56,752 bases of DNA from Thecamonas trahens ATCC 50062 (lineage: Eukaryota; Apusozoa; Apusomonadida; Apusomonadidae), in assembly GCF_000142905.1 (NCBI RefSeq), contig NW_013657627.1, positions 166,674-223,425 on the forward strand, in the 5' to 3' direction. A model generated the notes under the pieces. It saw only the letters and a program-made list of their open reading frames with translations, was not told the origin of the DNA and searched no databases. Positions 9,701-18,382 of this stretch are shown in pieces; position 1 is the first letter of the stretch; each line of letters starts with the position of its first letter. The position numbers were made by a program, and so were the translations under genes.

Positions 9701-11227
9701 GTCCTCGACGACCACGTCGAGGTAGACCAAGGGCGGAAGCCATGTGAGTCTGTTGCCCCGGAGCGACACTTGTCGAAGCTTTGGTATCGTGTACAGCGTC
9801 ATGGAGCGGTCAATGGCGGTAAACTCATTGTCGGCGAGGTTAAGGAGCTCCAGCTGGCCCATATTACCGATCTCGGCCGGAATCGTCCCGAACAACTTGT
9901 TGTCGCTCAGCACCAGCTCGGACAAGTTGCTTGCCAACCCCACAGCGGCTGGAATAGTGCCGTAAAACCTATTACTGGCCAAGTTGAGCCTTGCGAGCTT
10001 GCTGTAGGCTGGAAAGAGGACGTCAACGCCGCCAGAGAGCATGTTGCCCGCCAGCGTGATGTTAACCGGAAAGTACGAGGACGCGACGTAGCCGATCGTT
10101 GGCGGCAGCGTGCCCTCCAGCTGGTTGTGCGACAAGTCGAGTGAGACGTAGTACTGGTACGGGAGAAAGGCGTCCGGAATGCTCCCGTTCAGCTTGTTCT
10201 GTGAGAGGTCCAGGAGCGCAAACTTGCGCGCAAAGAGCGACGGCGGTATCGTTCCCTCGAGCGCGTTGCAGCGCAGCACGAGGCTGGTGAGATTGCCAGC
10301 ATGCGAGAGCCACTCGGGAATGGTCCCGGTCAGCGTATTGTCACTAAGGATTAGACTAAACACCGAGCCCGTCAACGCGGCGGCCTCGTCCGGGATCGGT
10401 CCAACGAGGTTGACTGCCGCAAGGGCGAGTACCTGTAGTTGCTTCATCGAGGCCAGAAACAGCGGCAGCGGCTGAGGCTCGAGGTTCAAGTTACTAAGGT
10501 AGAGCTGAAGCAGTGCAGGCATCGACGCCAGGCACTGGGGTAGTGTCCCGGTGATGTTCTCGTTGAGTACAGCCAGCGTCACCAGATGCGGCATCTGGCA
10601 GAGCGAGTCCTCAATCAGCTGCAGCTTCCCGTTGAGGTTGTTGTCCGAGAACAATACGTTCTCCACCACACCTACCGTAGCGTTTGGCCCGTCGTATGCA
10701 CACTCCAACCCGTACCACGCCCGACACGGCGAGGTGCCTGGAATGCAGCACGGGTCGCGGCCCTCCAGCCATCCGTACGATAGCGCCCACTCTGGCCCGC
10801 CAAAGTCGTAAAAGAACCGCTGCAACAGCTCGTATGAGCCGCCTGCCTCTCCGCCGACCACTCCCGCCGCTCTCGCCTGTCTCCGTCCAGCTGCCCGAGC
10901 CTCCTCCAAAGCCGCCGCCTGCATCGCCGACACCTGCGCCTCGCGCACGCGCATGTGCGCCTCGACCTCAGCCGCATGCACCCGCCGCCCCGCCTCGTCC
11001 TCGGCGGACCAGCCCTCGCCCGACCCAGCATACACTGGCCACACCCCGGTGTCGGCCTGTCCTACCCAGCCGCCTTTGGCCGCGCCTGTGTCCCCCGTCA
11101 CGCCTTTACCGGCCACCACCACCGCCAGCGCCACACTCACCACCACCCCCACCAAACTCACCACCCCCACCACGCCACCCGCCCCGCCCACGCCTCTTCT
11201 CCTGCTCCCTCCTCCTGCCGCCGGCAT
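6725..11227 (-). CDS. LRR receptor-like protein with polytopic membrane domain and coiled-coil tail
   Basis: A single exon of 1500 residues from the first in-frame ATG (11227). Order: a signal anchor at about residues 20-45; a plant-like LRR cap with FGGPEW and DPCC near 130-175; about 18-20 leucine-rich repeats of the type L-x-G-x-I/L-P (190-660); a Cys-rich juxtamembrane segment (705-855) ending CGKCETGFF; about ten hydrophobic helices (865-1385); and a heptad-like tail (1420-1490, AELETLRARVAELERDA). The membrane part carries motifs seen in many protist Cys-rich surface proteins (FFPVMSTYF followed by Cys; IQGWYAPYSTSLGN). No kinase domain is visible, so it is not a receptor kinase. A role in sensing or adhesion at the cell surface is inference. 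It is a clear paralogue of the gene at 11457. Confidence 0.88.
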   Translation of the reverse strand: MPAAGGGSRRRGVGGAGGVVGVVSLVGVVVSVALAVVVAGKGVTGDTGAAKGGWVGQADTGVWPVYAGSGEGWSAEDEAGRRVHAAEVEAHMRVREAQVSAMQAAALEEARAAGRRQARAAGVVGGEAGGSYELLQRFFYDFGGPEWALSYGWLEGRDPCCIPGTSPCRAWYGLECAYDGPNATVGVVENVLFSDNNLNGKLQLIEDSLCQMPHLVTLAVLNENITGTLPQCLASMPALLQLYLSNLNLEPQPLPLFLASMKQLQVLALAAVNLVGPIPDEAAALTGSVFSLILSDNTLTGTIPEWLSHAGNLTSLVLRCNALEGTIPPSLFARKFALLDLSQNKLNGSIPDAFLPYQYYVSLDLSHNQLEGTLPPTIGYVASSYFPVNITLAGNMLSGGVDVLFPAYSKLARLNLASNRFYGTIPAAVGLASNLSELVLSDNKLFGTIPAEIGNMGQLELLNLADNEFTAIDRSMTLYTIPKLRQVSLRGNRLTWLPPLVYLDVVVEDNKVTQCAYTSLMTFLDVSGNPIRPLSGGRRLRMGDILSMLIASDIGVESALLSCVQGLQTGYARLKTLALAQIGLSGSLMPTIFEVFPGISHLDLQGNNLGGPLPQSTTFFSFTLPFSLEFLDLSNNALSGSLPAVYGPALETNLQFLGLRGMDMQMKLGAELPTFLQPDWTTVVQGTVDGNFVCPGLTAPHSRAQIHVDATYYHRTLCRCSPRFWGKVQADGSGCHSLATYCDDEKECIVHAPSANETVSVASTAVVVSKGYWPSPSADAAVLLIRCTSLPVPADQIACNPAGRLECTPNIVRGENGETLSKFSCKPVDEVCRWGHSERLCGKCETGFFRTAVGCRQCTGLISSPWTLVFGLIFFFIFMGLAILIRTRDPSPQMQRIREHFHEQRTLREFLTAYRGELIQVTSLYVSFCVAVAFVEPSWVETMLALFATTYYVVYSLLRKSLPPDEGGSGRGDGRNERTALLARAHSDGQDDRDAVGGFLGETPVRDVREALAVASGVFKSFVVYFQTLAAVTNGLVVWPKWGSFIVALNKLLVSVAPLVCQHPSLTYQDMFLIVMLLPLGLVVAISVLFGVWVVYQWLCKIRMVASVKSSDDGAVRVAVAHKLFAVRVRTAGQVLFAVVVLTGYIMFFPVMSTYFELYACSRDNTPLEQGKQQSISYMTTVPWIRCFNSHEYFSMYIPGSLLMVVYVAGFVWVFHLLNAHHRGGELRHGAVRLQYSILFESFRRGAWWFEKVLTVRRALLALAVAGSATASLSSIGVTVVLTISLAIQGWYAPYSTSLGNLAEIVGLCSVIFSFLVTQSALRVYQASSASEYKLEGIPEVLNNVAVYNALATFAIYGLVAILPFLRLVPSIRARNWRIFHILGLGRPEGKATPAVRAGATTGARWQSLMVSMADLPPSPQSSVQNANAAAQAELETLRARVAELERDARDRATAALRVSISFQAEMDQMRAKLAKLRATSGASAEELVCNGGGEDREAS

Positions 11228-11456
11228 CCAGATCCAGGCCGCCAAGTACGACAAGTGCACCACCTACCACCGTCCCGTCCTACCGCCGCCCCGTCCTGCC
11301 GCCGCCCCGTCCCCGGCCACCCGTCCTTGCCGTCCCGTGCCTGGTGCCGGGTGATCACGTGTGGCCGCACCTCACCCACCACCACCACCACCACCACCAC
11401 CACCACCACCACCACCACCACCACCACCACACTCTCCCTCCTCCTCCTCCCCTCCC
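11228..11456. promoter_or_regulatory. Shared 229-bp promoter of the LRR receptor pair, with a CAC microsatellite
   Basis: It lies between the divergent ATGs at 11227 and 11457. A perfect (CAC)n run occupies about 11377-11430, followed by a C/T tract that leads directly into CCTCCCATGCC. Both frames stay open upstream with GTG codons; I treat that as low-complexity read-through and not as coding sequence. Shared position suggests the two receptors may be co-expressed. Confidence 0.5.
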
Positions 11457-14400
11457 ATGCCATCCCCCCTTCCCCTCCCCCTCCTCCTCGTCACATTGGC
11501 CCTCACCGTGGCCCTCGCCGTAGCCACGCCCGCCCGCAAGCCCCCGCTCCCACCACACCTCGCCCACGCCGCGCCGCACCTTGCTACTGCTGCTGCTGCT
11601 GCTACTGCTGCTACTGCTGCCACGCCTCGCCATGCTGTCCGCGCCGTGTCGGCAGGCCCACGGTCTGCGGCGCCACCACCGCCTGGTCCGGACTCTCTTT
11701 GCTATGACGACGTCGTGGTCGTCCCGCCGCCGCCTGAGTGGCGCAACGTGACGTCGCTGGACTCGCGCGCGGCGCTGCTGCGGCTGTACGCCGAGCTCGA
11801 CGGGCCGAACTGGTACGACAACTCGGGGTGGAACCAGCCGGACTCGGACCCATGCTGCTACCTCATTGCCGACGGCAGCTGTGTCTCGTGGTTTGGTGTA
11901 CAGTGCTACAACATCACCATCCTCGCACCCAATCTCAAGTACGATCCGCCGTTTGTGGTCGACGGCATCTTCATCAACGCCAACGGGCTCAAGGGCGAGC
12001 TGACTTCCACCATCTGCGAGATCTCGTGGTTCCTCAACGAGCTGGCACTCGTCGACATGCCCATCACCGGCAGCCTCCCGTCGTGCATCGCCCACTTGCC
12101 CAACCTGCACTTCCTCTACGTCTCGAGTCTCCACTTTGACCCGGCCCCGCTCCCGCCCTGGATCGGTAGTATGCACCTGATCGGCCTCTCGCTCGCGTCC
12201 AACAGCTTTTACGGGCCTATTCCTCACGAGTACGAAGCGCTTGCCCAGACTGCACTCAACGTGTTTGACCTCTCAGGCAACAACATCAACGGGACTTTGC
12301 CGGCATGGATTGATGACCTCCGCTGCGTCTCACTCATCTCGCTCCGCTCCAATGATCTCACTGGCGGCATCCGCGGCGGCATCTTTCGTGCTCCGTTCAT
12401 TGCGCTTGTCGACTTTTCGCAGAACATGCTCACGGGGACGGTGCCCGACACCTTTTCGGCCACCTCATTTCTCGGCACGCTTGATCTCTCGTTCAACTCG
12501 CTCAACGGATCCATCCCACCGTCGCTCGGCGTTGCACTCCAGGCCACGGCGATGAATGTGACTCTCACCGAGAACAACCTTGTCTCGGGTCTGGACGTCC
12601 TGTTCTTGCCCGGCTCGCGAGCAGTCACTATCGACGTCTCGGCCAACGACCTCCGCGGCTCGCTGCCGCACCACATGGACAACGCCGTCAACCTGACTTC
12701 GCTCATTCTGCGAGCCAACGCGCTCAATGGCACCATCCCTTCCTGTCTAGGCAAGCTGCACAAGCTCCGTGTCCTCGACCTTTCCGACAATGTGTTCTCG
12801 GCCATTGATCCAAACTGGCGCATCTACGACATGAACTCGCTCGATTTTCTCTCGCTCCGGCACAACATGCTCTCCACCGCCCCGCCACTTTTCTTTCTCA
12901 ACGCTGGGCGCGACGCAAATGGCAACCTATTTTGCTCGTGGGTCTCGCCGCTCACCTTTGTCGACCTCTCGTCCAACCCGTTCTCCACTTTCGGCGCTCC
13001 GAGCCCGGTCTCCACTCGCGGCGGGGAGTGGCAGGCCGTCTGGGACGATGCGGTGGCTGTCCGCGGCGTCGGCGCGCTCCCGCATGTCATGGGCGCTGCC
13101 GAGCCGTTCATCACAGCCTCGCGGCACAACGGTATGTACACCATTTCCGAGCTCTTCCAAAGCCTCGTTGTCTCGTCGCTCCCCAACTCGCAGACACTAG
13201 TCTCTTGCATCCTCACTGCCGGCGCAGTCAACAACCGCCTGCAGACTCTGGTCCTCTCTGACCTCGGTATCGAGGGCGAGTTGCCGTCGCTCCTCTTCTC
13301 GGCCTTTCCCTCGCTCTCGCATCTCGACCTCTCGCACAACCGCATTTCGTCCAAGCTCCCGTCGTCGTCGGTCGTCTATCCGTTCTACCTCCCATACCCG
13401 CTCGAGTACCTCAATCTGGCGAACAACAGCCTGACGGGCGACATTCCCCTCATCTTTGGCCTTGCGCTAGAGTCGAACCTGCGCTACTTTTCGCTGGTCA
13501 ACAACAACATGACCGCCGAGTCGGGTCAACTCCCGTCGTTCCTTGTCCCGACCTATGACTCCCAGCTCGACTTTACCGACCAGCACTACTACTGCCCGTC
13601 GATCCAGGATCAGAACCTTCGGTCAACGGTTCTCGTCGACCCAACATACTATCGGCGGTCGCTCTGCCGCTGCGCCCAAGGTTACTTTGGTCGCGTTTTA
13701 GAGGATGGCAGCGGGTGCAAACCGACGTACTCATACTGTCAGAACTCGCGTGAGTGTGTCCTTCGCAGCAACGCCGCCTTTTCCAACGTTGTGGCGCCGC
13801 TCCGTGGCTACTGGCCGGCGCCCGCGCTTGACAACGCCACACTCTTTATCCGTTGCTCCGACGTGCCGCAGCTCGATGACACCATTGCGTGCAACCCGCT
13901 CGGACCCAACGACCAGCGGAGCGCCCTTGATGAGTTTGCCAAAGGCGTGCAGTGCAAGCCGCGGCCCGACGGCCCGGGCCTCTCGTGCAGCCCGCCTACA
14001 AGCGTCTGCCGACCGGGCTCCGAGGGCCGGCTCTGCTCGGTCTGCTCCGACGACTACTACATGTCTCCCCAGGGCTGCATCCCGTGCCCGCTCAGCCACC
14101 AGTCACTGGGGTGGACGGTCATTTCGATCCTGGCCACCTTGATTGTGGTTGTCGTTGCCCTCCAGCTCCGTTCCCAAGAGACTTCCGGCCATCGCCTCAA
14201 ACTTCGCAGGCAGTTCCATGAGGCACGGTCGATCCGCGGCTTCTTCTCGACTTTTTGGCCCGAAATGACGCAGGTCTTTCTCCTCTGGGTATTGATTCCG
14301 GTTGCACTCACGCCGTACGACCTCGACGGCAACGCGTCAGCGTTCATCTACTCGAGTGTCTTTTTCTACATGATATACTCGCTCCTGCGCAAGTCAATTC

Positions 14401-16037
14401 CGCTCGATCGCGCCGCGCGGCATGCCGCCGAGCGTGAGACCCGCACACGCTCGAGCGACATGCGGGCCCCGCTTCTCGGCTCGCTCAACGCGCCACGTGC
14501 AGGCGGTTCGGCCCGCTCGTCGGCGGCGGACCCGAACAAGTCCATGGGTGGTTTCCTCGGCGACACGCCTGTCCGCGACGTCCAGCAAGTTCTCGCCGTC
14601 AGTCAAGGTCTCTTCAAGAGCTTTCTTGTCTTCTTCCAGACGCTGGCGGTCATTACCGGGACTGTTCTCCCGCCGACGGAAACGCTCTCGTACCTGGTCG
14701 AGTTCAACAACCTCGTCATCACCTCGCTCCGCAACAAGTGCCGCTTTCCGTCGTTCCACTACCAGTCTGGCTTTGCCGTCATCATGTGGGTGCCGGTTGT
14801 CGTCGCCATCCTCCTCCTCATCGCGCGATGCGTCTCGTCGCTCTGGTTTGCAGTGGGCAAGCTTCGTGAGGCCTGGTCAGCCCGCGGCTCGACCGACGCG
14901 TCGACCCGCCGGAACGTCGCGTCGGCGCGGCAGGCGATGCGGGCAAGTGCCATGGGTCAGACCCTTTTCTCCACTGGTGTCCTCACCTTGTACATCCTCT
15001 ACTTTCCGCTCCTGGTCTCGTACTTCTCGCTGTTTTCATGCTCGTCCGACCCTCTTACTGGTGTGAGCTACCTCCGCGCCGCGCCGTACATTCGCTGCTG
15101 GGGTGGTGACGTCTGGTTGAGTATGATCATTGTGGGAAGCACGCTTATGGGCGTTTACACCCTCGCCCTGTTTGCCATCTTCGGCCGCTTCCAGCGCCAC
15201 AAGCGCCTCGGCCGCCTCAACCACATCGACGTCCGCACCAAGTACTCGATCCTGTACGACTCGTACCGGCCAGGCGCCGCCGGCTTTGAACTCATTCTCA
15301 CCGCCCGCCGCATTGCCATTGCTGCCGTCGTAGGTGTTGCACCGGTCACCTCGGCGTTCACCGCCGTCAACGTCGTTTTCATTCTTGCCGGTGCCCTCGG
15401 CATCCAAGGCTGGCTCGCGCCGTTCAACACCTCGCTCGGCAACCTGATGGAGACCATTTCGCTTGTTGCTCTCCTCTGCATCTACATTCTCTCGCGCTCC
15501 ATTCTGCGCCTCTTCTCGTCGAACGATACTGCAGCTGTTGACCTTGACGGCAACGTGGAGGTCAACACCCTTGTGTCTCTTGTCCAGTCGCTCTCGTTCT
15601 TCACCATCCTCCTGTACTGGTTCTTTGGCACGCTGCCCTTCCTCCGACTCATTCCCTTTATTCGCAAGCGCAACCTGCGCATCATGCGCCGCCTCGGCCT
15701 CGGCGTCCACTATGACTCGAACGCTGCGTCGCCAGCGCTCCGTTCCGGCGCCACTGTCGTCGGCGCAGGCATCCGTAACTCGTACCACGCCGCCACCGAC
15801 GAAGCTGCCAGCAGCGAGCTTGGTGACGTCAACGGCATGCCTGTTGTCGTGGCCAAGTCTGCTGTGGACACCGAGCGTATCCGAGAACTTGAAGCCGCGC
15901 TCGATGCAGAGCGCAAGGCTGCCTTTAAGCGCGCCATTCACCATGAGGCCGAGCTAACTGTACTTCGCAATCGCCTCGCCCAAGCTGATGTTGGTGCTGT
16001 CGACAGCGACGGCGCGGCTGCCAGCAGCAGTGTCTGA
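11457..16037 (+). CDS. LRR receptor-like protein with polytopic membrane domain and coiled-coil tail (paralogue)
   Basis: A single exon of 1526 residues. The ATG at 11457 gives a clean signal peptide (MPSPLPLPLLLVTLALTVAL); the frame upstream encodes only a poly-Pro run. Layout matches the divergent neighbour: cap with LDGPNWYDNSGW and DPCC (105-150), LRRs (170-700), Cys-rich segment (705-880, with YYRRSLCRCAQGYFG, parallel to YYHRTLCRCSPRFWG in the partner), about ten membrane helices (880-1400) and a coiled-coil tail (1468-1512). Internal anchors are shared, such as MGGFLGDTPVRDVQ versus VGGFLGETPVRDVR and IQGWLAPFNTSLGNL versus IQGWYAPYSTSLGNL. Together these show an inverted duplication followed by divergence. 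There is no enzymatic domain. Its 3' end overlaps a decayed VCBS fragment on the other strand. Confidence 0.9.
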   Translation: MPSPLPLPLLLVTLALTVALAVATPARKPPLPPHLAHAAPHLATAAAAATAATAATPRHAVRAVSAGPRSAAPPPPGPDSLCYDDVVVVPPPPEWRNVTSLDSRAALLRLYAELDGPNWYDNSGWNQPDSDPCCYLIADGSCVSWFGVQCYNITILAPNLKYDPPFVVDGIFINANGLKGELTSTICEISWFLNELALVDMPITGSLPSCIAHLPNLHFLYVSSLHFDPAPLPPWIGSMHLIGLSLASNSFYGPIPHEYEALAQTALNVFDLSGNNINGTLPAWIDDLRCVSLISLRSNDLTGGIRGGIFRAPFIALVDFSQNMLTGTVPDTFSATSFLGTLDLSFNSLNGSIPPSLGVALQATAMNVTLTENNLVSGLDVLFLPGSRAVTIDVSANDLRGSLPHHMDNAVNLTSLILRANALNGTIPSCLGKLHKLRVLDLSDNVFSAIDPNWRIYDMNSLDFLSLRHNMLSTAPPLFFLNAGRDANGNLFCSWVSPLTFVDLSSNPFSTFGAPSPVSTRGGEWQAVWDDAVAVRGVGALPHVMGAAEPFITASRHNGMYTISELFQSLVVSSLPNSQTLVSCILTAGAVNNRLQTLVLSDLGIEGELPSLLFSAFPSLSHLDLSHNRISSKLPSSSVVYPFYLPYPLEYLNLANNSLTGDIPLIFGLALESNLRYFSLVNNNMTAESGQLPSFLVPTYDSQLDFTDQHYYCPSIQDQNLRSTVLVDPTYYRRSLCRCAQGYFGRVLEDGSGCKPTYSYCQNSRECVLRSNAAFSNVVAPLRGYWPAPALDNATLFIRCSDVPQLDDTIACNPLGPNDQRSALDEFAKGVQCKPRPDGPGLSCSPPTSVCRPGSEGRLCSVCSDDYYMSPQGCIPCPLSHQSLGWTVISILATLIVVVVALQLRSQETSGHRLKLRRQFHEARSIRGFFSTFWPEMTQVFLLWVLIPVALTPYDLDGNASAFIYSSVFFYMIYSLLRKSIPLDRAARHAAERETRTRSSDMRAPLLGSLNAPRAGGSARSSAADPNKSMGGFLGDTPVRDVQQVLAVSQGLFKSFLVFFQTLAVITGTVLPPTETLSYLVEFNNLVITSLRNKCRFPSFHYQSGFAVIMWVPVVVAILLLIARCVSSLWFAVGKLREAWSARGSTDASTRRNVASARQAMRASAMGQTLFSTGVLTLYILYFPLLVSYFSLFSCSSDPLTGVSYLRAAPYIRCWGGDVWLSMIIVGSTLMGVYTLALFAIFGRFQRHKRLGRLNHIDVRTKYSILYDSYRPGAAGFELILTARRIAIAAVVGVAPVTSAFTAVNVVFILAGALGIQGWLAPFNTSLGNLMETISLVALLCIYILSRSILRLFSSNDTAAVDLDGNVEVNTLVSLVQSLSFFTILLYWFFGTLPFLRLIPFIRKRNLRIMRRLGLGVHYDSNAASPALRSGATVVGAGIRNSYHAATDEAASSELGDVNGMPVVVAKSAVDTERIRELEAALDAERKAAFKRAIHHEAELTVLRNRLAQADVGAVDSDGAAASSSV

Positions 16038-16319
16038 TGCGGCGCCGTAGTTGTAGAATACCGAGAGCTCCAAGTCGTGGAGTGAGGCAACGACAAGATC
16101 GATGAGCGTGTCGCCGTCCATGTCTGCAGCAATGACGCTCTGCGGAAACTTGGTGGCGAGTAAAATGGTCTCTGCAGTCACAAAGGTGCCCGGTATGGCG
16201 AGCGCGCGGAACCAGCCGAGCTTGTTGTTCCACGGCGAGATGGTGACAAGATCGAGGCGGCCGTCAGCGTCGAGGTCGGCTTCTCGGTGGCGTGAACCCG
16301 TGGACGGTGATGTGCTCAA
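15954..16319 (-). pseudogene. Decayed FG-GAP/VCBS-repeat fragment
   Basis: Two consecutive VCBS-type repeats are readable on the minus strand: ADLDADGRLDLVTIS and, about 45 residues later, AADMDGDTLIDLVVAS, both with the Asp-rich calcium-binding loop and an FG-GAP-like strand. Upstream the frame has no ATG, and the sequence that would continue the repeat (FEHITVHGFTP) lies in the next frame, so there is at least one frameshift around 16285-16300. The 3' end runs into the antisense of the LRR receptor stop region. I read it as the remnant of a secreted beta-propeller gene. A short exon of a spliced gene is less likely. Confidence 0.6.
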
Positions 16320-16321
16320 AC

Positions 16322-18382
16322 CTACGGTTTGGCCTGTGGCGGGAGTGGTGCAGGGCGCGAGGGTGGGTGCGATGCCAGAGTGTCAAGAGCAAGGGGTGGC
16401 GGGGCGCTGCCGATGATGCGGACGTCCGAGCCGCCAGCCTCGCCAAAGTGGTAAAAGTCGCTGGGCGACGACGCGCGGCGTCTGCGAATGACGACGGCCG
16501 CGATGACGGCGACAATGCAGAGAAGAAGACCACCACCAGCAGCACCGTACATCCACATTGGCTGATCTAGAATCGGAGACGGCGACGGCGAGTTGGACGG
16601 TGCAATCTGCCCGGCCGAGACTGAGGAGGAGGCTGTCGAGACAGCAGGAGGCGGCGGCGTAGGTGGTGACGGAGATGGTGATGGTGGTGTAGGCGATGGG
16701 GGAAGAGGAGAGGGAGAGGGAGAGGGAGAGGGAGGGGGTGGCGACATGAGTGGTGTGCCAGGTGGTGGCGATGGCGGTGGCGGCGATGGCGATGGCGATG
16801 GTGGCGGCGGCGATGGCGATGGCGATGGCGGTGGCGACATGGGTGGGGTGCCAGGTGGTGGCGATGGCGGTGGCGGCGATGGCGATGGCGGTGGCGGCGA
16901 TGGCGGTGGCGGCGATGGCGGTGGCGGCGATGGCGATGGCGATGGCGGCGGCGGCGGGCTTGTGCACGAGCCGGTGCACGAGCCGGCAAACGAGACGGGG
17001 ACAACACCCGAGAGCTGCGCAAGCGCAATGGTCTGCGAGGGAAGAATGTGCGGCGAGTGGAGCGAGAGCGTGACGCCGACCGAAGAGCCGACGGTGCCGG
17101 ACCAGGCGATCTCACCAACGACAACTGGGCTCGAGCCCGGGACAGTTGAGGCGGCTGGCAGCGAAAACGAAGATGTTGCGGACTCGCCGTCGATTGAAGC
17201 GACGACCACGAGGTCGTAGTACGACGGGGCGAGCCCGATCGAGTCGACGGTGACCGCCAGCCGGAGGCAGGGCGAAGGAGAGGGTGAGCTGCACGGGTCA
17301 GCGTCGACGTTGGAGATGACAAAGCGGTAGCCGAGCTCGGTGACGGCGGCGAGGGCGTTTGCGCCGCGGCCGTCGTCTGCGCTCGGATTCTCAAACAGCC
17401 AGTGATACAGGAGCCACGAGAAGCGCAGCGACTGGGCCGACGGCAGGAACGGGTGGCCCGAGTACGAGTTGCGGAAAATGTTGGGCTGGACCGAGGGCTG
17501 GACCTCGCCGCCCATGGGCGCGACGAGGTAGCGGTCGGCGATGCCGCGGGCCGCCATGCGATCGTAAGTGTACCAGCTCTGCGGGTTCGAGGCCGAGTAC
17601 GTGCCAACGCCAAAGTTGTCATCGTGCCAGCCGAGCGAGGTCGACGGAATGAGTGGCGGCGGGTCCGATGCCTGCCACTGATCGAGCTGGTCGGAGGAGA
17701 CGACGACACGGGTGGTCGCAAAGGCGGAGTCGTAGGCCTGCCACACAGCGAGCTGTGTGGCCTGCGGAGCCATCTGGGCTGTGTTTGGGTAAGTGTGCCA
17801 CTCACCCCAGTAGCCGAGCAGGCCAACCATGATAAAGGCGATGCGGCTGTCGCCATCGTACCGCGCGCCCATGGCAGCGATGGCGCCGGTCATGGCGTCG
17901 ACCAGGCGCTGATTGCCGTAGTCGGGCGACTGCCCGCCGCCGTACTCCGAGTAGGGAGTAAAGGTGACCGGCGACGGCGGCGAGAGGAGATAGTCCGGCA
18001 CGGCGGTCTCGTACCCGCCGCCTGCTGCGCAGCAGTCTGGGTAGTCGAGATAGAGGCGGAAGACGAGCTGGTTGCCTCGCCCGGCGGCATCGGCCAGCAG
18101 CCCGTCGAGGACCGACCACTGGTACACACCCTCGCCCACCACCACGTCCTTCAGCGCCAGGTACGAGTACTCCATCGAGTGCGGGAACGAGTACCGCCCG
18201 ACTCCACTCCCGCGTGCGTACGGAAGGAAGCCCACCAGCGCGTTGCCGGCCGTCACTCCCGTGTTGCTCGCCGTTGACGGTGCCGCCGTGTCGCACGCCG
18301 CCTGCGCCCCGCTGCAGCCAGCCACCACAGCCACCCACACAGCCACAGCCACAGCCACCACTCTGCCCATCTTCAGAGACAT
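16322..18382 (-). CDS. Surface-anchored DUF4874/DUF4832-like (glycosidase-fold) protein with Pro-rich stalk
   Basis: A single exon of 686 residues. Starts are possible at 18382 or 18370; the second puts the signal peptide (MGRVVAVAVAVWVAVVAGCS) right at the N-terminus. The ectodomain (about 30-450) reads as the paired DUF4874/DUF4832 fold: a strand-helix start with KDVVVGEGVYQWSVLD, then GLLGYWGEWHTYP, parallel to the GAWGEWYY-type motif of DUF4874, and LGWHDDNFG. These families are TIM-barrel and glycoside-hydrolase related, with enzymatic role unproven. After it comes a long Ser/Pro stalk (SPPPPSPPPP, about 470-610), one membrane helix (AAGGGLLLCIVAVIAAVVI) and a short basic-then-Pro-rich cytoplasmic tail. 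The Ser/Pro stalk resembles extracellular-matrix hydroxyproline-rich proteins. Only 2 bp separate its stop codon from the VCBS remnant. Confidence 0.72.
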   Translation of the reverse strand: MSLKMGRVVAVAVAVWVAVVAGCSGAQAACDTAAPSTASNTGVTAGNALVGFLPYARGSGVGRYSFPHSMEYSYLALKDVVVGEGVYQWSVLDGLLADAAGRGNQLVFRLYLDYPDCCAAGGGYETAVPDYLLSPPSPVTFTPYSEYGGGQSPDYGNQRLVDAMTGAIAAMGARYDGDSRIAFIMVGLLGYWGEWHTYPNTAQMAPQATQLAVWQAYDSAFATTRVVVSSDQLDQWQASDPPPLIPSTSLGWHDDNFGVGTYSASNPQSWYTYDRMAARGIADRYLVAPMGGEVQPSVQPNIFRNSYSGHPFLPSAQSLRFSWLLYHWLFENPSADDGRGANALAAVTELGYRFVISNVDADPCSSPSPSPCLRLAVTVDSIGLAPSYYDLVVVASIDGESATSSFSLPAASTVPGSSPVVVGEIAWSGTVGSSVGVTLSLHSPHILPSQTIALAQLSGVVPVSFAGSCTGSCTSPPPPPSPSPSPPPPSPPPPSPPPPSPSPPPPSPPPGTPPMSPPPSPSPSPPPPSPSPSPPPPSPPPGTPLMSPPPPSPSPSPSPLPPSPTPPSPSPSPPTPPPPAVSTASSSVSAGQIAPSNSPSPSPILDQPMWMYGAAGGGLLLCIVAVIAAVVIRRRRASSPSDFYHFGEAGGSDVRIIGSAPPPLALDTLASHPPSRPAPLPPQAKP
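16680..16965. repeat. GGTGGCGATGGC-type hexamer repeat coding for the Pro/Ser stalk
   Basis: On the + strand the sequence cycles through GATGGCGGTGGCGGC and GGAGAGGGAGAG variants. On the coding (minus) strand this gives alternating SP, PP and SPPPP blocks. Two larger blocks share ACATG(A/G)GTGG(T/G)GTGCCAGGTGG near 16745 and 16838, which shows a duplicated segment of about 95 bp. Confidence 0.8.

Noticed and set aside
11361-11456. GTG-started extension of the LRR receptor with a poly-Pro N-terminus
   Set aside because: The ATG at 11457 gives a proper signal peptide; the extension is only the CAC microsatellite.
15036-15944. 302-residue frame antisense to the LRR receptor's membrane part
   Set aside because: Same explanation: GC-rich third positions keep the opposite strand open.
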